DNA from: Elusimicrobiota bacterium
GTDB taxonomy: Bacteria; Elusimicrobiota; Elusimicrobia; UBA1565
Direction of reading: 5' to 3'
DNA: 37,788 nucleotides
NCBI GenBank assembly: GCA_016218495.1
Contig: JACRDU010000152.1
Coordinates: 1-37,788, forward strand
Below the pieces are notes generated by a model, which did no database searches, was not told the origin of the DNA, and worked only from the letters and a program-made list of their open reading frames with translations. Numbering within the stretch: the first letter of the stretch is position 1; every line of letters starts with the position of its first letter. The position numbers and the translations under genes are program-made. Positions 30,308 through 37,788 of the stretch are shown piece by piece.

Positions 30308-30922
30308 CTACTTCGCGCCGACCATCACGAGGAACCTGGCCGAGACGACTTCCATGTCGACGGACAGGCTCTTCACCTTGCGCATGTAGAAGTTATAGAC
30401 GATGACCGCCGGGATGGCCACGGCCAGGCCGCCCGCCGTGGCGACGAGCGCCTCGGCGATGCCCTTGGCCACCACGGCCGGCCCGCCGGTCCCGGCCAGG
30501 GCCAGGTCGCGGAAGGCCTTGATGATGCCCACGACCGTGCCGAAGAGGCCGACGAAGGGCACGGTGTTCCCCATCGTGCCGAGCACCACCAGGAACTTCT
30601 CGAGCTTGAGCCTCTCCTCGAGGCGCTTGGAGGAGAGCAGTTCCTCGAGCTCGTGGCGCGCCCGCCCGCGGTGGAGCAGGCCGTAGTGGACGACCTGGGA
30701 GACGGCCGCGGGGTTCTTCTTCGTCTCCGCCAGCGCGGCGTCGGCCTTCCCCTCCTGCAGGAGCTTGGCCACGTGCGCCAGGAGCTTGTCGCCCTCGGCG
30801 CTGGCCTTCCTGAAGAACCAGAAGCGCTCGATGGTGAAGGCCACCGAGACGATCGAGCATCCGAAGAGGATGAGCAGCGTGAACGACTCTTTGAAGATCT
30901 GCAGGAAATTAATTTCAGGCAT
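30308..30922 (-). CDS. MotA/TolQ/ExbB-family proton channel protein
   Basis: 204 residues, three transmembrane helices: about 15-33 (LLILFGCSIVSVAFTIERFW, with the usual IERFW end), about 110-132 and about 150-172. The cytoplasmic loop is about 35-105. Family motifs: GTMGNTVPFVGLFGTVVGII and the Ala/Gly-rich EALVATAGGLAVAIPAVIVYNFY. Such channels form pentamers around ExbD/TolR dimers and convert proton motive force into movement. Upstream is the TPR gene, whose TGA is 1 nt before this ATG. Sequence alone cannot separate ExbB, TolQ and AglR-like types. Confidence 0.9.
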   Translation of the reverse strand: MPEINFLQIFKESFTLLILFGCSIVSVAFTIERFWFFRKASAEGDKLLAHVAKLLQEGKADAALAETKKNPAAVSQVVHYGLLHRGRARHELEELLSSKRLEERLKLEKFLVVLGTMGNTVPFVGLFGTVVGIIKAFRDLALAGTGGPAVVAKGIAEALVATAGGLAVAIPAVIVYNFYMRKVKSLSVDMEVVSARFLVMVGAK

Positions 30923-30923
30923 G

Positions 30924-33900
30924 TCAGTTCATCCCCGGGATGTTGATCTCCTTCGATTTTTCAGCGGGAGCCTTCGGCTTGGCGCCCTTCGACGGCTTCT
31001 TGGCGGGGGCCTTGGCGGGGGGCGCCTCGGCCTCGGCGGGCTCGTCGGACGGCATCACCTGCGTCTTGTCGAGCTCCTGCGGGGCCTCGGCGGCGCCCTT
31101 CCCCTTGGCCGGCTTGCTCCCCTTGGCGCCGCCGCAGCCGCCGGAGGCCTTCAGCGCGGCTCCCCTCTGGCGGGCGGCCTGGGCGACGTTCGCTTGGGGC
31201 GAGTTCTTCGCGATGTCGTCGTAGACGGCGGCGGCGTCGCACTCCTCCTTGCGCTTCTCGTACTCCTCGCCGAGCTGGATCAGGCCCTGGAGCCTGTAGG
31301 CGCTGTTCTTGGGGGAGAGGGAGACCAGCGCTTCCCAGGACTCCATCGCCTCGTCCCGGCGGTCCATCATCAGCAGCAGCTCGCCCTTGCGGAAGGCCGC
31401 CTCGATCTGGGTGTCGGCGTCTGCGCCCGCGGCGACGATGCGCTCGATGGTCTGCAGCGCCGAGCCGAAGTCCTTGCGCTCCTTCTGGATGGCCAAGAGC
31501 TCCCAGAGCGCCTCTTTGGCGCTGGAATCCCCGGCCGCCATCGTCGCGTAGCGGCGGTACGACTCCTCGGCCCTGTCGAGCTTCCCGGTGGCCTTGTAGG
31601 CCAGAGCCAGGTTGTAGAGCGCGGCCTTGGCGTACTCCGAGGTGCCGAACTCGTCTATCAGCCGCTGGTAGTTCCGGGCGGCCGGATCGTAGTTCTTCAG
31701 CGCGTAGTGCGAGCTGGCCAGGTGGAACAGCGCCAGCGGGGTGTCGTCGGAGATGGGGAAGTTCTCCTGGAAGCGCTCATAGGCCAGCACCGCGTCCTGG
31801 TGCTTCTCGGCGTTGAAATAGGACTCCGCCAGCAGGAACTGGGCCTTCTTCAGCTTGGGGTTCCCCGTGAAGTCGACCGAGAAGCGCTGGAACTCGACGG
31901 CGGCGTCGGCGAACTTCTTCCCCTCGAAGAGCCGGCGGCCGATGCGGAACTGCGCCTCGCCGGCCGTCGCGGTCCGCGGGGCGGCCTCGACCACGGCGCG
32001 CAGCGACGAGCGGAAGTCGGCCGCGGAGTTGCGGTCGTAGACCGCCTCCATCAGGTCCAGCGCGTCGGTGGCCTCCGGGGCCGACGGGAAGCGCTGCACC
32101 AGGGCCAGCGCCCCCTTCAGGGTGCCGGCGTCGTCCTTGGCGTTGAACGCCGACATGGCCACCCGGAGGTAGGCCAGCGGGAGCTGGTCGGAGTCCTTGA
32201 AGTTCTCGATGATCCGCTTGTACTGCCCCTGCGCGTCGTCGTACTTCTGCGCGCGGAACATCGTGTCCCCGATCTGGTATTCGGCCCGCACGGTCTCGGG
32301 CGCGTTCGGGTAGCCGTCGCGGAGCTTCGTCCAGGCCTCGATGGCCTGGGTGTAGTAGCGCAGGTGGTAGAGGCACATCCCCGCCCGGTAGAGCGACTGG
32401 GCCGCCTGCTTGGCCTGCGGGGTCTCCTTGACGAACTTGTCGTAGAGCTGGAAGGCCTCCTCGTACTGCTTCTGGTTGTACATCGAGTCGGCGATGCCGA
32501 GCTGGTTGGCGCCCGAGAAGTTGAACGACGAGCGCGCCACCGAGAGCATCTCGGTCAGCTTGCGGCGCATGTCCAGGGCCATCTCGTCGTCGCCGAGCAT
32601 CTGATAGGTCCATGCCAGGCCGTCCTGCGCGTAGAAGGCCGCCTGCTCGTGCGGGTAGACCTTGAGGACCATCTCGTAGATGGCCTTGGCCTCGTCGACC
32701 CTGTTCATGTTCAGGTAGGCCTCGGCGGCATAGAGGTAGCTGAGGCTCCGCCAATGCGACTGCGAGGGCGGCAGATGCCGGAAGATGAACTGGTAGGAGG
32801 TCAGGATGGCGTTGTAGCGCTTGAGGTCGTGCTGGGTCTTCAGGATCGAGAACAGCGCCTGCTCGGCGATGTCGGAGGTCGGGGCCAGGTCGATGATGCG
32901 CTGGAAGGAGGTGACCGCTTCGTCGTGCCGCTTCATCGCCAACAGCGAGTTCGCCATGATGATGTAGACGTTCTTCGCCAGCGTGTTGGTCGGGTACAGC
33001 GACAGGAAGTTGCGGCAGGTCTGGGCCGCCTGGGCGTGGTCCCCGACCTGCGCCTGCACCCAGGCCAGCTTGTAGTGGGCAAGCGGGGAGATCCGGATGG
33101 TCTCCGGGTACTGGGTGATGACCTTCGTGTAGGCGAACAGCGCCTCGCGGTGCTGCTCGGCGACCAGGTACGACTCGGCGATGAAGTACTGGGCCAGCGG
33201 GGCGAAGAAGTCGCGCGGGTAGCGGTCGATGACCGACTGGAAGTGCGCGCGCGCCTCGACATAGTCCCCCTTCTGGAACTGCGAGGAGCCGATGCGGAAG
33301 AGGGCCGACACGCGCAGCGGGGAGTCGGCGTACTTGGCCAAGAAGCGCTGGTACTTGGTGATGGCCCCGTCGAAGTCCTTGGCCAGGAAGAAGGAGTCGC
33401 CGATGAAGAACTCCGTCTCCTCGATCAGCACAGAGTCCTGGTACTCCCGGGTCAGACGCTCGAAGGCCGCGGCGGCGAGGTAGGGGCGCTTGGAGAGCAG
33501 GTAGGTCTTGCCCAGGTAGAACTGGGCCTCGGCCGTCTTGACCAGGGAGAGCGCCTTTTCGGCGTTCGAATAATCCCCTTTGTGGAGGCTGATGATACCC
33601 TGCACGTAGAGGACCTCGGGGACCTTCAGGTAGTGCGGGAAGGTCTCCCCGAGCAGGAAGAGGTTCGCCTCGGCCTGGCTGAACTGCTCCAGCGCCAGGT
33701 TCGCGAAGATGATGCCCATCCACGCCTCGGGCACCAGGTAGGACTTCGGGAAGTCCTTCTCCACCTTGCGCCACTCCTCGATGGCCTTCCCCCAGTCCTT
33801 GGCGTCGTAGGCCGTCTCGCCGAGGCGGTACTGGGCGGACGAGCGCAGCCCGCCGTCCGCCTTGCGGTAGCGGTCGATGACCTTTCGGAAAGACTGCTCG

Positions 33901-34241
33901 GCCCCCTGCAGCGCCTGGATGGCGGCGGTGTTCTTGGGGGCCAGCAGGCGGGAGGCGGTGCTCTTCTTGGAGTCCGACTCGTTCTTGAGGATCTTGAGCG
34001 CCTGGTCGAGGTAGCCCTCGCCCAGCATGAACTGGGCGTCCCCGGCCCGGGGGCTGTCCGGGAACCTCTGCAGGAACCTCTCGTAGGCGTCGATGGCCGC
34101 CGCCTTGTCGCGCGCCGGGTCTCCGAAGAGCTGGGAGGCGGAGTTGAACTGCTCGTCCTCCTCCTTGTTGGGCCGCTCGGGACGGGCGGCGGACGCGGGG
34201 AGCGCCGATACCAGAACCAGGAGCGTCAGGAGCTTTCTCAT
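30924..34241 (-). CDS. large secreted tetratricopeptide-repeat protein
   Basis: 1105 residues with a signal peptide (about 1-18, LLTLLVLVSALPASA). Almost the whole mature protein is an array of TPR-type helix pairs, recognisable by repeated FP-S/A-A...LG...Y segments such as YERFLQRFPDSPRAGDAQFM, YQRFLAKYADSPLRVSALF and YQRLIDEFGTSEYAKAALYN. A low-complexity Ala/Pro/Lys tail (about 1020-1100) follows and the protein ends in EINIPGMN. The number of repeats is not exact, but well over twenty. Proteins of this kind act as periplasmic scaffolds, for example YbgF/CpoB in Tol systems or GltE-like proteins in gliding machines. The ATG at 34241 overlaps the thrS stop (ATGA), so it is coupled to thrS; exbB follows 1 nt after its stop. 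Confidence 0.85.
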   Translation of the reverse strand: MRKLLTLLVLVSALPASAARPERPNKEEDEQFNSASQLFGDPARDKAAAIDAYERFLQRFPDSPRAGDAQFMLGEGYLDQALKILKNESDSKKSTASRLLAPKNTAAIQALQGAEQSFRKVIDRYRKADGGLRSSAQYRLGETAYDAKDWGKAIEEWRKVEKDFPKSYLVPEAWMGIIFANLALEQFSQAEANLFLLGETFPHYLKVPEVLYVQGIISLHKGDYSNAEKALSLVKTAEAQFYLGKTYLLSKRPYLAAAAFERLTREYQDSVLIEETEFFIGDSFFLAKDFDGAITKYQRFLAKYADSPLRVSALFRIGSSQFQKGDYVEARAHFQSVIDRYPRDFFAPLAQYFIAESYLVAEQHREALFAYTKVITQYPETIRISPLAHYKLAWVQAQVGDHAQAAQTCRNFLSLYPTNTLAKNVYIIMANSLLAMKRHDEAVTSFQRIIDLAPTSDIAEQALFSILKTQHDLKRYNAILTSYQFIFRHLPPSQSHWRSLSYLYAAEAYLNMNRVDEAKAIYEMVLKVYPHEQAAFYAQDGLAWTYQMLGDDEMALDMRRKLTEMLSVARSSFNFSGANQLGIADSMYNQKQYEEAFQLYDKFVKETPQAKQAAQSLYRAGMCLYHLRYYTQAIEAWTKLRDGYPNAPETVRAEYQIGDTMFRAQKYDDAQGQYKRIIENFKDSDQLPLAYLRVAMSAFNAKDDAGTLKGALALVQRFPSAPEATDALDLMEAVYDRNSAADFRSSLRAVVEAAPRTATAGEAQFRIGRRLFEGKKFADAAVEFQRFSVDFTGNPKLKKAQFLLAESYFNAEKHQDAVLAYERFQENFPISDDTPLALFHLASSHYALKNYDPAARNYQRLIDEFGTSEYAKAALYNLALAYKATGKLDRAEESYRRYATMAAGDSSAKEALWELLAIQKERKDFGSALQTIERIVAAGADADTQIEAAFRKGELLLMMDRRDEAMESWEALVSLSPKNSAYRLQGLIQLGEEYEKRKEECDAAAVYDDIAKNSPQANVAQAARQRGAALKASGGCGGAKGSKPAKGKGAAEAPQELDKTQVMPSDEPAEAEAPPAKAPAKKPSKGAKPKAPAEKSKEINIPGMN

Positions 34242-36016
34242 GCGAGAGTGGGGACCAGGGACTTCGTCCTTGCCTCCTCGGCGAGCCGTGCCGCCAAATC
34301 CTCCGCCTTGAGCCCGTTGACCTGGGTGCCGTCCTGGCGCCGCACGCTGACGACGCCGGCTTCGACGTCCCTCGGCCCCAGCACGGCCATGTAGGGGACC
34401 TTCTCCAGGGTGGCCTCCCTGATCTTGTGGCCGATCTTCTCCACGCGCAGGTCGACCTCGACCCGGAGGCCGGCCGCGCGCAGGGCCTTGGCCAGGGCCT
34501 CGGCGGCCTCGTTCTGGGCGTCGGTGAGGCTCATGACCTTGACCTGGACGGGGGCGAGCCAGAGCGGGAACTTCCCTCCGTAATGCTCGATCAGCACGCC
34601 GATGAAGCGTTCGAAGGAGCCCAGGATGGCGCGGTGGATCATCACCACGAACTCCTCGCCCCCCGAGGAATCACGGTACTTGACCCCGAACTTGCGGGGC
34701 AGGACGAAATCCAGCTGGATGGTCGCCACCTGCCACTCGCGGCCGATGGCGTCCCGGACCTTCAGGTCTATCTTCGGGCCGTAGAAGGCCCCGCCGCCCT
34801 CGTCCACCTCGAACTTGAGCCCGGAGCCGCCCAGGGCGTCGCGCAGCATCACGATGGCCTTGTCCCAGAGCTCGGCCTCGCCGGAGGACTTCTCGGGCCG
34901 GGTCGAGAGGTAGCAGGTCAGGTCGGTGAAGCCGAAGTCCCCATAGACCGCCTTCGCCAGCGCGAGCAGGTCGGCGATCTCGGACTCTATCTGGTCGACG
35001 CGGCAGAAGATGTGGGCGTCGTCCTGGGTGAAGCCGCGCACGCGCATCAGGCCGTGCAGGACCCCGGAGCGCTCGAAGCGGTACACCGTCCCGTACTCCG
35101 CGTAGCGGATCGGCAGCTCGCGGTAGGAATGGAGCTTCGACTTGAAGATCATGATGTGGTTGGGACAGTTCATGGGCTTGGCCCGGAAGGGGTTGCCCTC
35201 GATGTCCATCGCCCCGTACATGAGGTCCGAGTAGTTCTGCAGGTGCCCGCTGGTCTTGTAGAGCTCCTCGGAGGAGACGTGCGGGGTCATCACGAACGAG
35301 TAGCCCCCGCACTCGAGCTTCGAGCGCAGGTACTCCTCGATCGCGCGCCGCAGCGCGGTCCCTTTGGGATGCCAATGGACGAGCCCCGCGCCCACCATCT
35401 GGTGGATGCTGAAGAGGCCAAGGTCCTCGCCAAGGCGACGGTGGTCGCGCTTCTTGGCCTCTTCGAGCTGCCTGAGGTACGCCTTCAGCTCGTCTTTGCT
35501 GAAGAAGGCCGTGCCGTAGATGCGCTGCAGCATCTCGCGCTTCTCGTCGCCGCGCCAGTAGGCGCCGGCGACCGAAAGCAGCTTGACGAACCGGATGGAC
35601 GAGGTGTCGGCCATGTGGCCGCCCCGGCAGAGGTCGGTGAAGGTGTCGTGGGTGTAGTGGGTGACCGTGCCGGTCAGCTCGTCGAGGATTTCGACCTTGT
35701 ACTTCTCCCCCCGCGCCGCCCAGTAGGCCCGCGATTCGTCCTTGGTCACGACCTTGCCGTTGAAGACATGGTCGCCCTTGGCGATCTCGAGCATCCGGGC
35801 CTCGATCCTGGCGAGGTCCTCCTCGGTGAACCGGTGCTCGGAGTCGAAGTCGTAGTAGAATCCGTTGTCGATGGGCGGGCCGATGGTGATCTTGGTCCCA
35901 GGGAACAGCTCCTGGACCACCTGGGCCATCACGTGCGCGCAGGAATGGCGCAACGCGTCCAGGGCCTCGCGGGTGGGGGGTGTTCCGGGTTTCGGCGGCG
36001 AGATTATGTCAGACAC
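34238..36016 (-). CDS. thrS: threonyl-tRNA synthetase lacking the TGS domain
   Basis: Charges tRNA-Thr. 592 residues against about 640 in E. coli; the first 15 residues are short and polar, and the N-terminal TGS domain is absent. The editing domain is present: RHSCAHVMAQ (H24, H28) and DLCRGGHMADT (C130, H134). The catalytic core has the zinc-site Cys in KPMNCPNHIM (C284), motif 2 in MRVRGFTQDDAHIFC (H335), the third ligand in VVMIHRAILGSFERF, and the anticodon-binding domain in the last 100 residues (VKVMSLTDAQNEAAEALAKAL and KIREATLEKVPYMAVLG). The start is GTG at 36016, with GAGGGAG 4 nt upstream. It is preceded by an intrinsic terminator behind tRNA-Val. Confidence 0.93.
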   Translation of the reverse strand: MSDIISPPKPGTPPTREALDALRHSCAHVMAQVVQELFPGTKITIGPPIDNGFYYDFDSEHRFTEEDLARIEARMLEIAKGDHVFNGKVVTKDESRAYWAARGEKYKVEILDELTGTVTHYTHDTFTDLCRGGHMADTSSIRFVKLLSVAGAYWRGDEKREMLQRIYGTAFFSKDELKAYLRQLEEAKKRDHRRLGEDLGLFSIHQMVGAGLVHWHPKGTALRRAIEEYLRSKLECGGYSFVMTPHVSSEELYKTSGHLQNYSDLMYGAMDIEGNPFRAKPMNCPNHIMIFKSKLHSYRELPIRYAEYGTVYRFERSGVLHGLMRVRGFTQDDAHIFCRVDQIESEIADLLALAKAVYGDFGFTDLTCYLSTRPEKSSGEAELWDKAIVMLRDALGGSGLKFEVDEGGGAFYGPKIDLKVRDAIGREWQVATIQLDFVLPRKFGVKYRDSSGGEEFVVMIHRAILGSFERFIGVLIEHYGGKFPLWLAPVQVKVMSLTDAQNEAAEALAKALRAAGLRVEVDLRVEKIGHKIREATLEKVPYMAVLGPRDVEAGVVSVRRQDGTQVNGLKAEDLAARLAEEARTKSLVPTLA

Positions 36017-36027
36017 GGGGCTCCCTC

Positions 36028-36063
36028 AACAAAAACGCCCGCGACGATGACGAGCGCGGGCGT
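36028..36063 (-). terminator. intrinsic terminator between tRNA-Val and thrS
   Basis: A perfect 9-bp stem, ACGCCCGCG with CGCGGGCGT, and an 11-nt loop, followed on the minus strand by TTTTTGTT. It starts 4 nt past the tRNA CCA end, so it ends the tRNA-Val transcript. Its T-tract lies 12 nt before the thrS GTG, which leaves almost no space for a separate thrS promoter. Confidence 0.8.
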
Positions 36064-36067
36064 GAAA

Positions 36068-36142
36068 TGGTGGGCAGTATAGGATTTGAACCTATGACCT
36101 CTCCCATGTCAAGGGAGCGCGCTACCGCTGCGCCAACTGCCC
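36068..36142 (-). tRNA. tRNA-Val (anticodon GAC)
   Basis: 75 nt including an encoded CCA. The acceptor stem GGGCAGT pairs perfectly with ACTGCCC, with discriminator A. The D-arm is GCGC/GCGC. The anticodon stem CTCCC/GGGAG encloses TTGACAT, giving GAC. The T-arm is ATAGG/CCTAT with TTCAAAT. All the expected invariant positions are present. It has its own promoter upstream and an intrinsic terminator downstream. Confidence 0.95.
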
Positions 36143-36151
36143 GGCTCGGAG

Positions 36152-36181
36152 AGTCTATCAAAGCCATGAATGATGATTCAA
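36152..36181 (-). promoter_or_regulatory. promoter for tRNA-Val
   Basis: On the minus strand TTGAAT (36181-36176), an 18-nt spacer and TAGACT (36157-36152). The -10 ends 9 nt before the first base of tRNA-Val. Confidence 0.55.
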
Positions 36182-36235
36182 CAAAATACGGAGGAGGCGC
36201 AACAACGCCGGCAGGGATATGTTAGAGGAAGGATG

Positions 36236-37177
36236 TTACGGAGTCATGGCGCCGAAATCGGCGGGCAGCGGGGCTTCGACCGTCAGCGGCGCGCCGGTCC
36301 CGGGATGCCTCAAGGTCAGGCTGCGGGCGTGGAGCATCTGGCGCGGCGCCCCGGAGGCTTCGCGGTCCTGGGGGGTCAGCGTGCGGGCCACCGCCTTGAG
36401 GTAGAGCTCCCCCCCGCCCCGGTAGAGCAGGTCTCCGAGGATGGGATGCCCGAGATGGGCGAGGTGCACGCGGATTTGGTGGAGGCGGCCCGTCCGGGGC
36501 CGGCAGCGCACCAGGGCTCGGTCCGCTCCGGCGGACTCCACCCGGAATTCGGTCAGAGCCGGATAGCCGTCCGGGGACCCGGCCTGGCGCACGCGGATGT
36601 CGCCGCCCGCCCCCGCCAGCGGCAGGTCGACCACGGTCTCCGTCCAGTCCGGGCGGCCGGAGACCAGGGCCAGGTACTCCTTCGCCGTCTCGCGCCGCTC
36701 GAACTGCTCCTGCAGGCTGCGGGCCGACGCCGCGTCCTTGGCCAGGACGAGGACGCCGCTGGTCTCGCGGTCGAGGCGGTGGGCGAGGTGGAAGACGGCC
36801 CGCGGGAACTGGCCCTTCAGTATCTCGGTGACGGAGTTGTGGGCGGCCTTGTCGGTGGGATGGCTGAGCACGCCGGCCGGCTTGTCCACGACGAGCAGGG
36901 ACGCGTCCTCATGGAGGACCGTGAGGCGCTCGACGTCGGCCGGCGGGTCGAAGCGGCGCGGATAGAGGACCACGACGGAGTCCTCCAGCGCGACGCGCGT
37001 CGCCGCGCGCGGCGCCCCGGGCCGGCCCTCCACGCGCACCCGCCCCTCGTCGAGCATGCGCTGGGCGGCGGCGCGCGTCGTGCCTTTGATGCGCGCGGCG
37101 AGGAAGCGGTCGAGCCGCCCGCCGGCGGCAGCGGGCGCTTCCCTCACCTCGAAGCGGACCTCGATGAAGCCGCTCAA
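36236..37177 (-). CDS. RluD-type pseudouridine synthase
   Basis: Isomerises specific uridines of rRNA (or tRNA) to pseudouridine. 313 residues. The N-terminal S4 RNA-binding domain is about 18-75 (RLDRFLAARIKGTTRAAAQR). The catalytic domain from about 85 has VVDKPAGVLSHP, AHRLDRETSGVLVLAK with nucleophile D136, KEYLALVSG, RCRPRTGRLHQIRVHLAHLG and HPILGDLLY. The match to the RluA/C/D family is clear; the exact target cannot be told. The start is TTG at 37177, overlapping the TGA of the upstream gene as TTGA. A small hairpin (GGCG/CGCC around 36196-36209) lies behind the stop, before the tRNA-Val promoter. Confidence 0.88.
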   Translation of the reverse strand: MSGFIEVRFEVREAPAAAGGRLDRFLAARIKGTTRAAAQRMLDEGRVRVEGRPGAPRAATRVALEDSVVVLYPRRFDPPADVERLTVLHEDASLLVVDKPAGVLSHPTDKAAHNSVTEILKGQFPRAVFHLAHRLDRETSGVLVLAKDAASARSLQEQFERRETAKEYLALVSGRPDWTETVVDLPLAGAGGDIRVRQAGSPDGYPALTEFRVESAGADRALVRCRPRTGRLHQIRVHLAHLGHPILGDLLYRGGGELYLKAVARTLTPQDREASGAPRQMLHARSLTLRHPGTGAPLTVEAPLPADFGAMTP

Positions 37178-37788
37178 GCCGGCGCCTCCTCCCAGGCCTG
37201 GGGCCTGAGGGCGTCGCGCAGCACGGCCGTGGGGTCCGCCTCGGAGAGCTCGACGAAAGCCAGGCCGCGGTGGCGCAGCGCCGCTTCCAAGGCCGCGGCG
37301 GCCGGGGCCCCGTCCGACGGGCGCAGCCGGGCGTGGAATGCCAGGCCCGACGCCCCCAAAGCCGCCAGCGTCGCCGCGTCGGCCCCTTCGGCGAGGGCGA
37401 CCAGGTCAGCGTTGCGCGCGGCGAGGTGCAGCAGCCAGCCCAGCGCCATGCCGCGCGGCGCGGGGATCAAGGCCACGCACTTGCGGCTGGGGTCGTGCAG
37501 CCGGGCGCCCGCGGCGGCGGGGGCGGCGCCTTCGCCCAGGCCCCAGGCCTGCGCCACGGCCAGAGCGGGCCGTCTCGCGGAGGCGGAGAAGACGAAAAGG
37601 TCCGCCGGCCTCAAGAAGGCCGCCGACGCCGCGTCGGCCAGAGCCGACTCCAGCGCCCCCGCCCCGGGCGCCACGAAAGCGGAGCCCGGCGCGGCGGCGG
37701 CCGCGAAAGACGGCGGGCGCGGCCCGGGGCGCGCCGGGGCCGCCCGGAGCGGCGCCTGGGCCGGGGGCGGCGCCGCGGGGCCCGGCAC
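37174..37788 (-). CDS. hypothetical protein, incomplete at window edge
   Basis: The frame runs off the right edge; a GTG at 37788 is not necessarily the start. The 204 visible residues open with a Pro/Ala-rich stretch (about 1-45), then an alpha/beta region. Segments RGMALGWLLHLAARNADLVALAEG and LEAALRHRGLAFVELSEADP recall the thiamine-diphosphate beta subunit of 2-oxoacid:ferredoxin oxidoreductases (LIHAARRN and GFAFVEV-type motifs), but the cofactor-binding GDGD region is not seen, so this is only a weak resemblance. The stop overlaps the TTG start of the pseudouridine synthase gene, so the two are coupled. Confidence 0.5.
   Translation of the reverse strand: MPGPAAPPPAQAPLRAAPARPGPRPPSFAAAAAPGSAFVAPGAGALESALADAASAAFLRPADLFVFSASARRPALAVAQAWGLGEGAAPAAAGARLHDPSRKCVALIPAPRGMALGWLLHLAARNADLVALAEGADAATLAALGASGLAFHARLRPSDGAPAAAALEAALRHRGLAFVELSEADPTAVLRDALRPQAWEEAPA

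Noticed and set aside
30765-34394. 1209-codon plus-strand open frame opposite the TPR and exbB genes
   Set aside because: It is the antisense image of strong GC3 codon bias in the TPR gene. The product is an Arg/Leu/Gly/Val-rich sequence without domains.
36017-36067. T-box or other amino-acid-sensing leader before thrS
   Set aside because: The gap is only 51 nt and is filled by a terminator hairpin directly behind tRNA-Val; there is no room for the T-box stem I or specifier loop.

Overview
The window is a GC-rich bacterial chromosome segment from a Gram-negative (diderm) organism. A TonB/ExbB/ExbD energy-transducing set, an OmpA-like envelope protein, SecG and several proteins with signal peptides all point that way. 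No rRNA or other decisive phylogenetic marker is present. Very GC-rich third codon positions, compact operons and many housekeeping genes mixed with uncharacterised envelope proteins would fit a lineage such as Elusimicrobiota, but that assignment is a guess. Many first-in-operon genes carry a TATAAT-like hexamer only 6-9 nt before the start codon, which suggests that leaderless mRNAs are common.

Layout. Positions 1-~900 hold the 3' part of an IS110-family insertion sequence, followed by its non-coding end. Positions 964-3976 hold two coupled hypothetical genes on the minus strand, read divergently from an alpha/beta-hydrolase-like gene and a hypothetical gene. Positions 4003-6067 are a compact plus-strand operon (zinc-ribbon protein, M42-type aminopeptidase, SAM methyltransferase). 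Positions 6064-8278 are a multi-PAS hybrid sensor kinase that has lost most of its ATPase domain through an internal deletion with a frameshift. Positions 8382-10340 are an autoregulated-looking operon (clear promoter with palindrome, membrane protein, winged-helix regulator, metallophosphoesterase). Positions 10337-12549 (minus) encode a membrane protein and an unusual DCC-thioredoxin/lipase-maturation-factor fusion. Position 12620 starts a putrescine aminotransferase (patA). Positions 13966-15143 hold two hypothetical genes. Positions 15197-19265 hold two divergent secreted peptidases, a subtilase and an M2 (ACE-like) enzyme. Positions 19304-21684 hold a coiled-coil protein coupled to a GT-C-like polytopic membrane protein.

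Positions 21729-23492 look like a small decayed integrative element. It sits at the 3' end of tRNA-Leu(GAG), is bounded by 53-bp perfect direct repeats of the tRNA 3' half, and carries a tyrosine-recombinase remnant, a ribbon-helix-helix-like protein, a zinc-ribbon membrane protein, an unknown protein and a nested inverted-repeat structure.

The rest is on the minus strand. One cluster is gap - arginase - pgk - secG - tRNA-Leu. A second is thrS - giant TPR protein - ExbB/TolQ - ExbD - ExbD - TonB - OmpA-like, preceded by tRNA-Val(GAC) with its own intrinsic terminator. The window ends with an RluD-type pseudouridine synthase coupled to an incomplete gene. The TPR/ExbB/ExbD/ExbD/TonB/OmpA cluster is the most coherent multi-gene machine here: a proton-motive-force-driven envelope complex of unknown task, translationally coupled to threonyl-tRNA synthetase.
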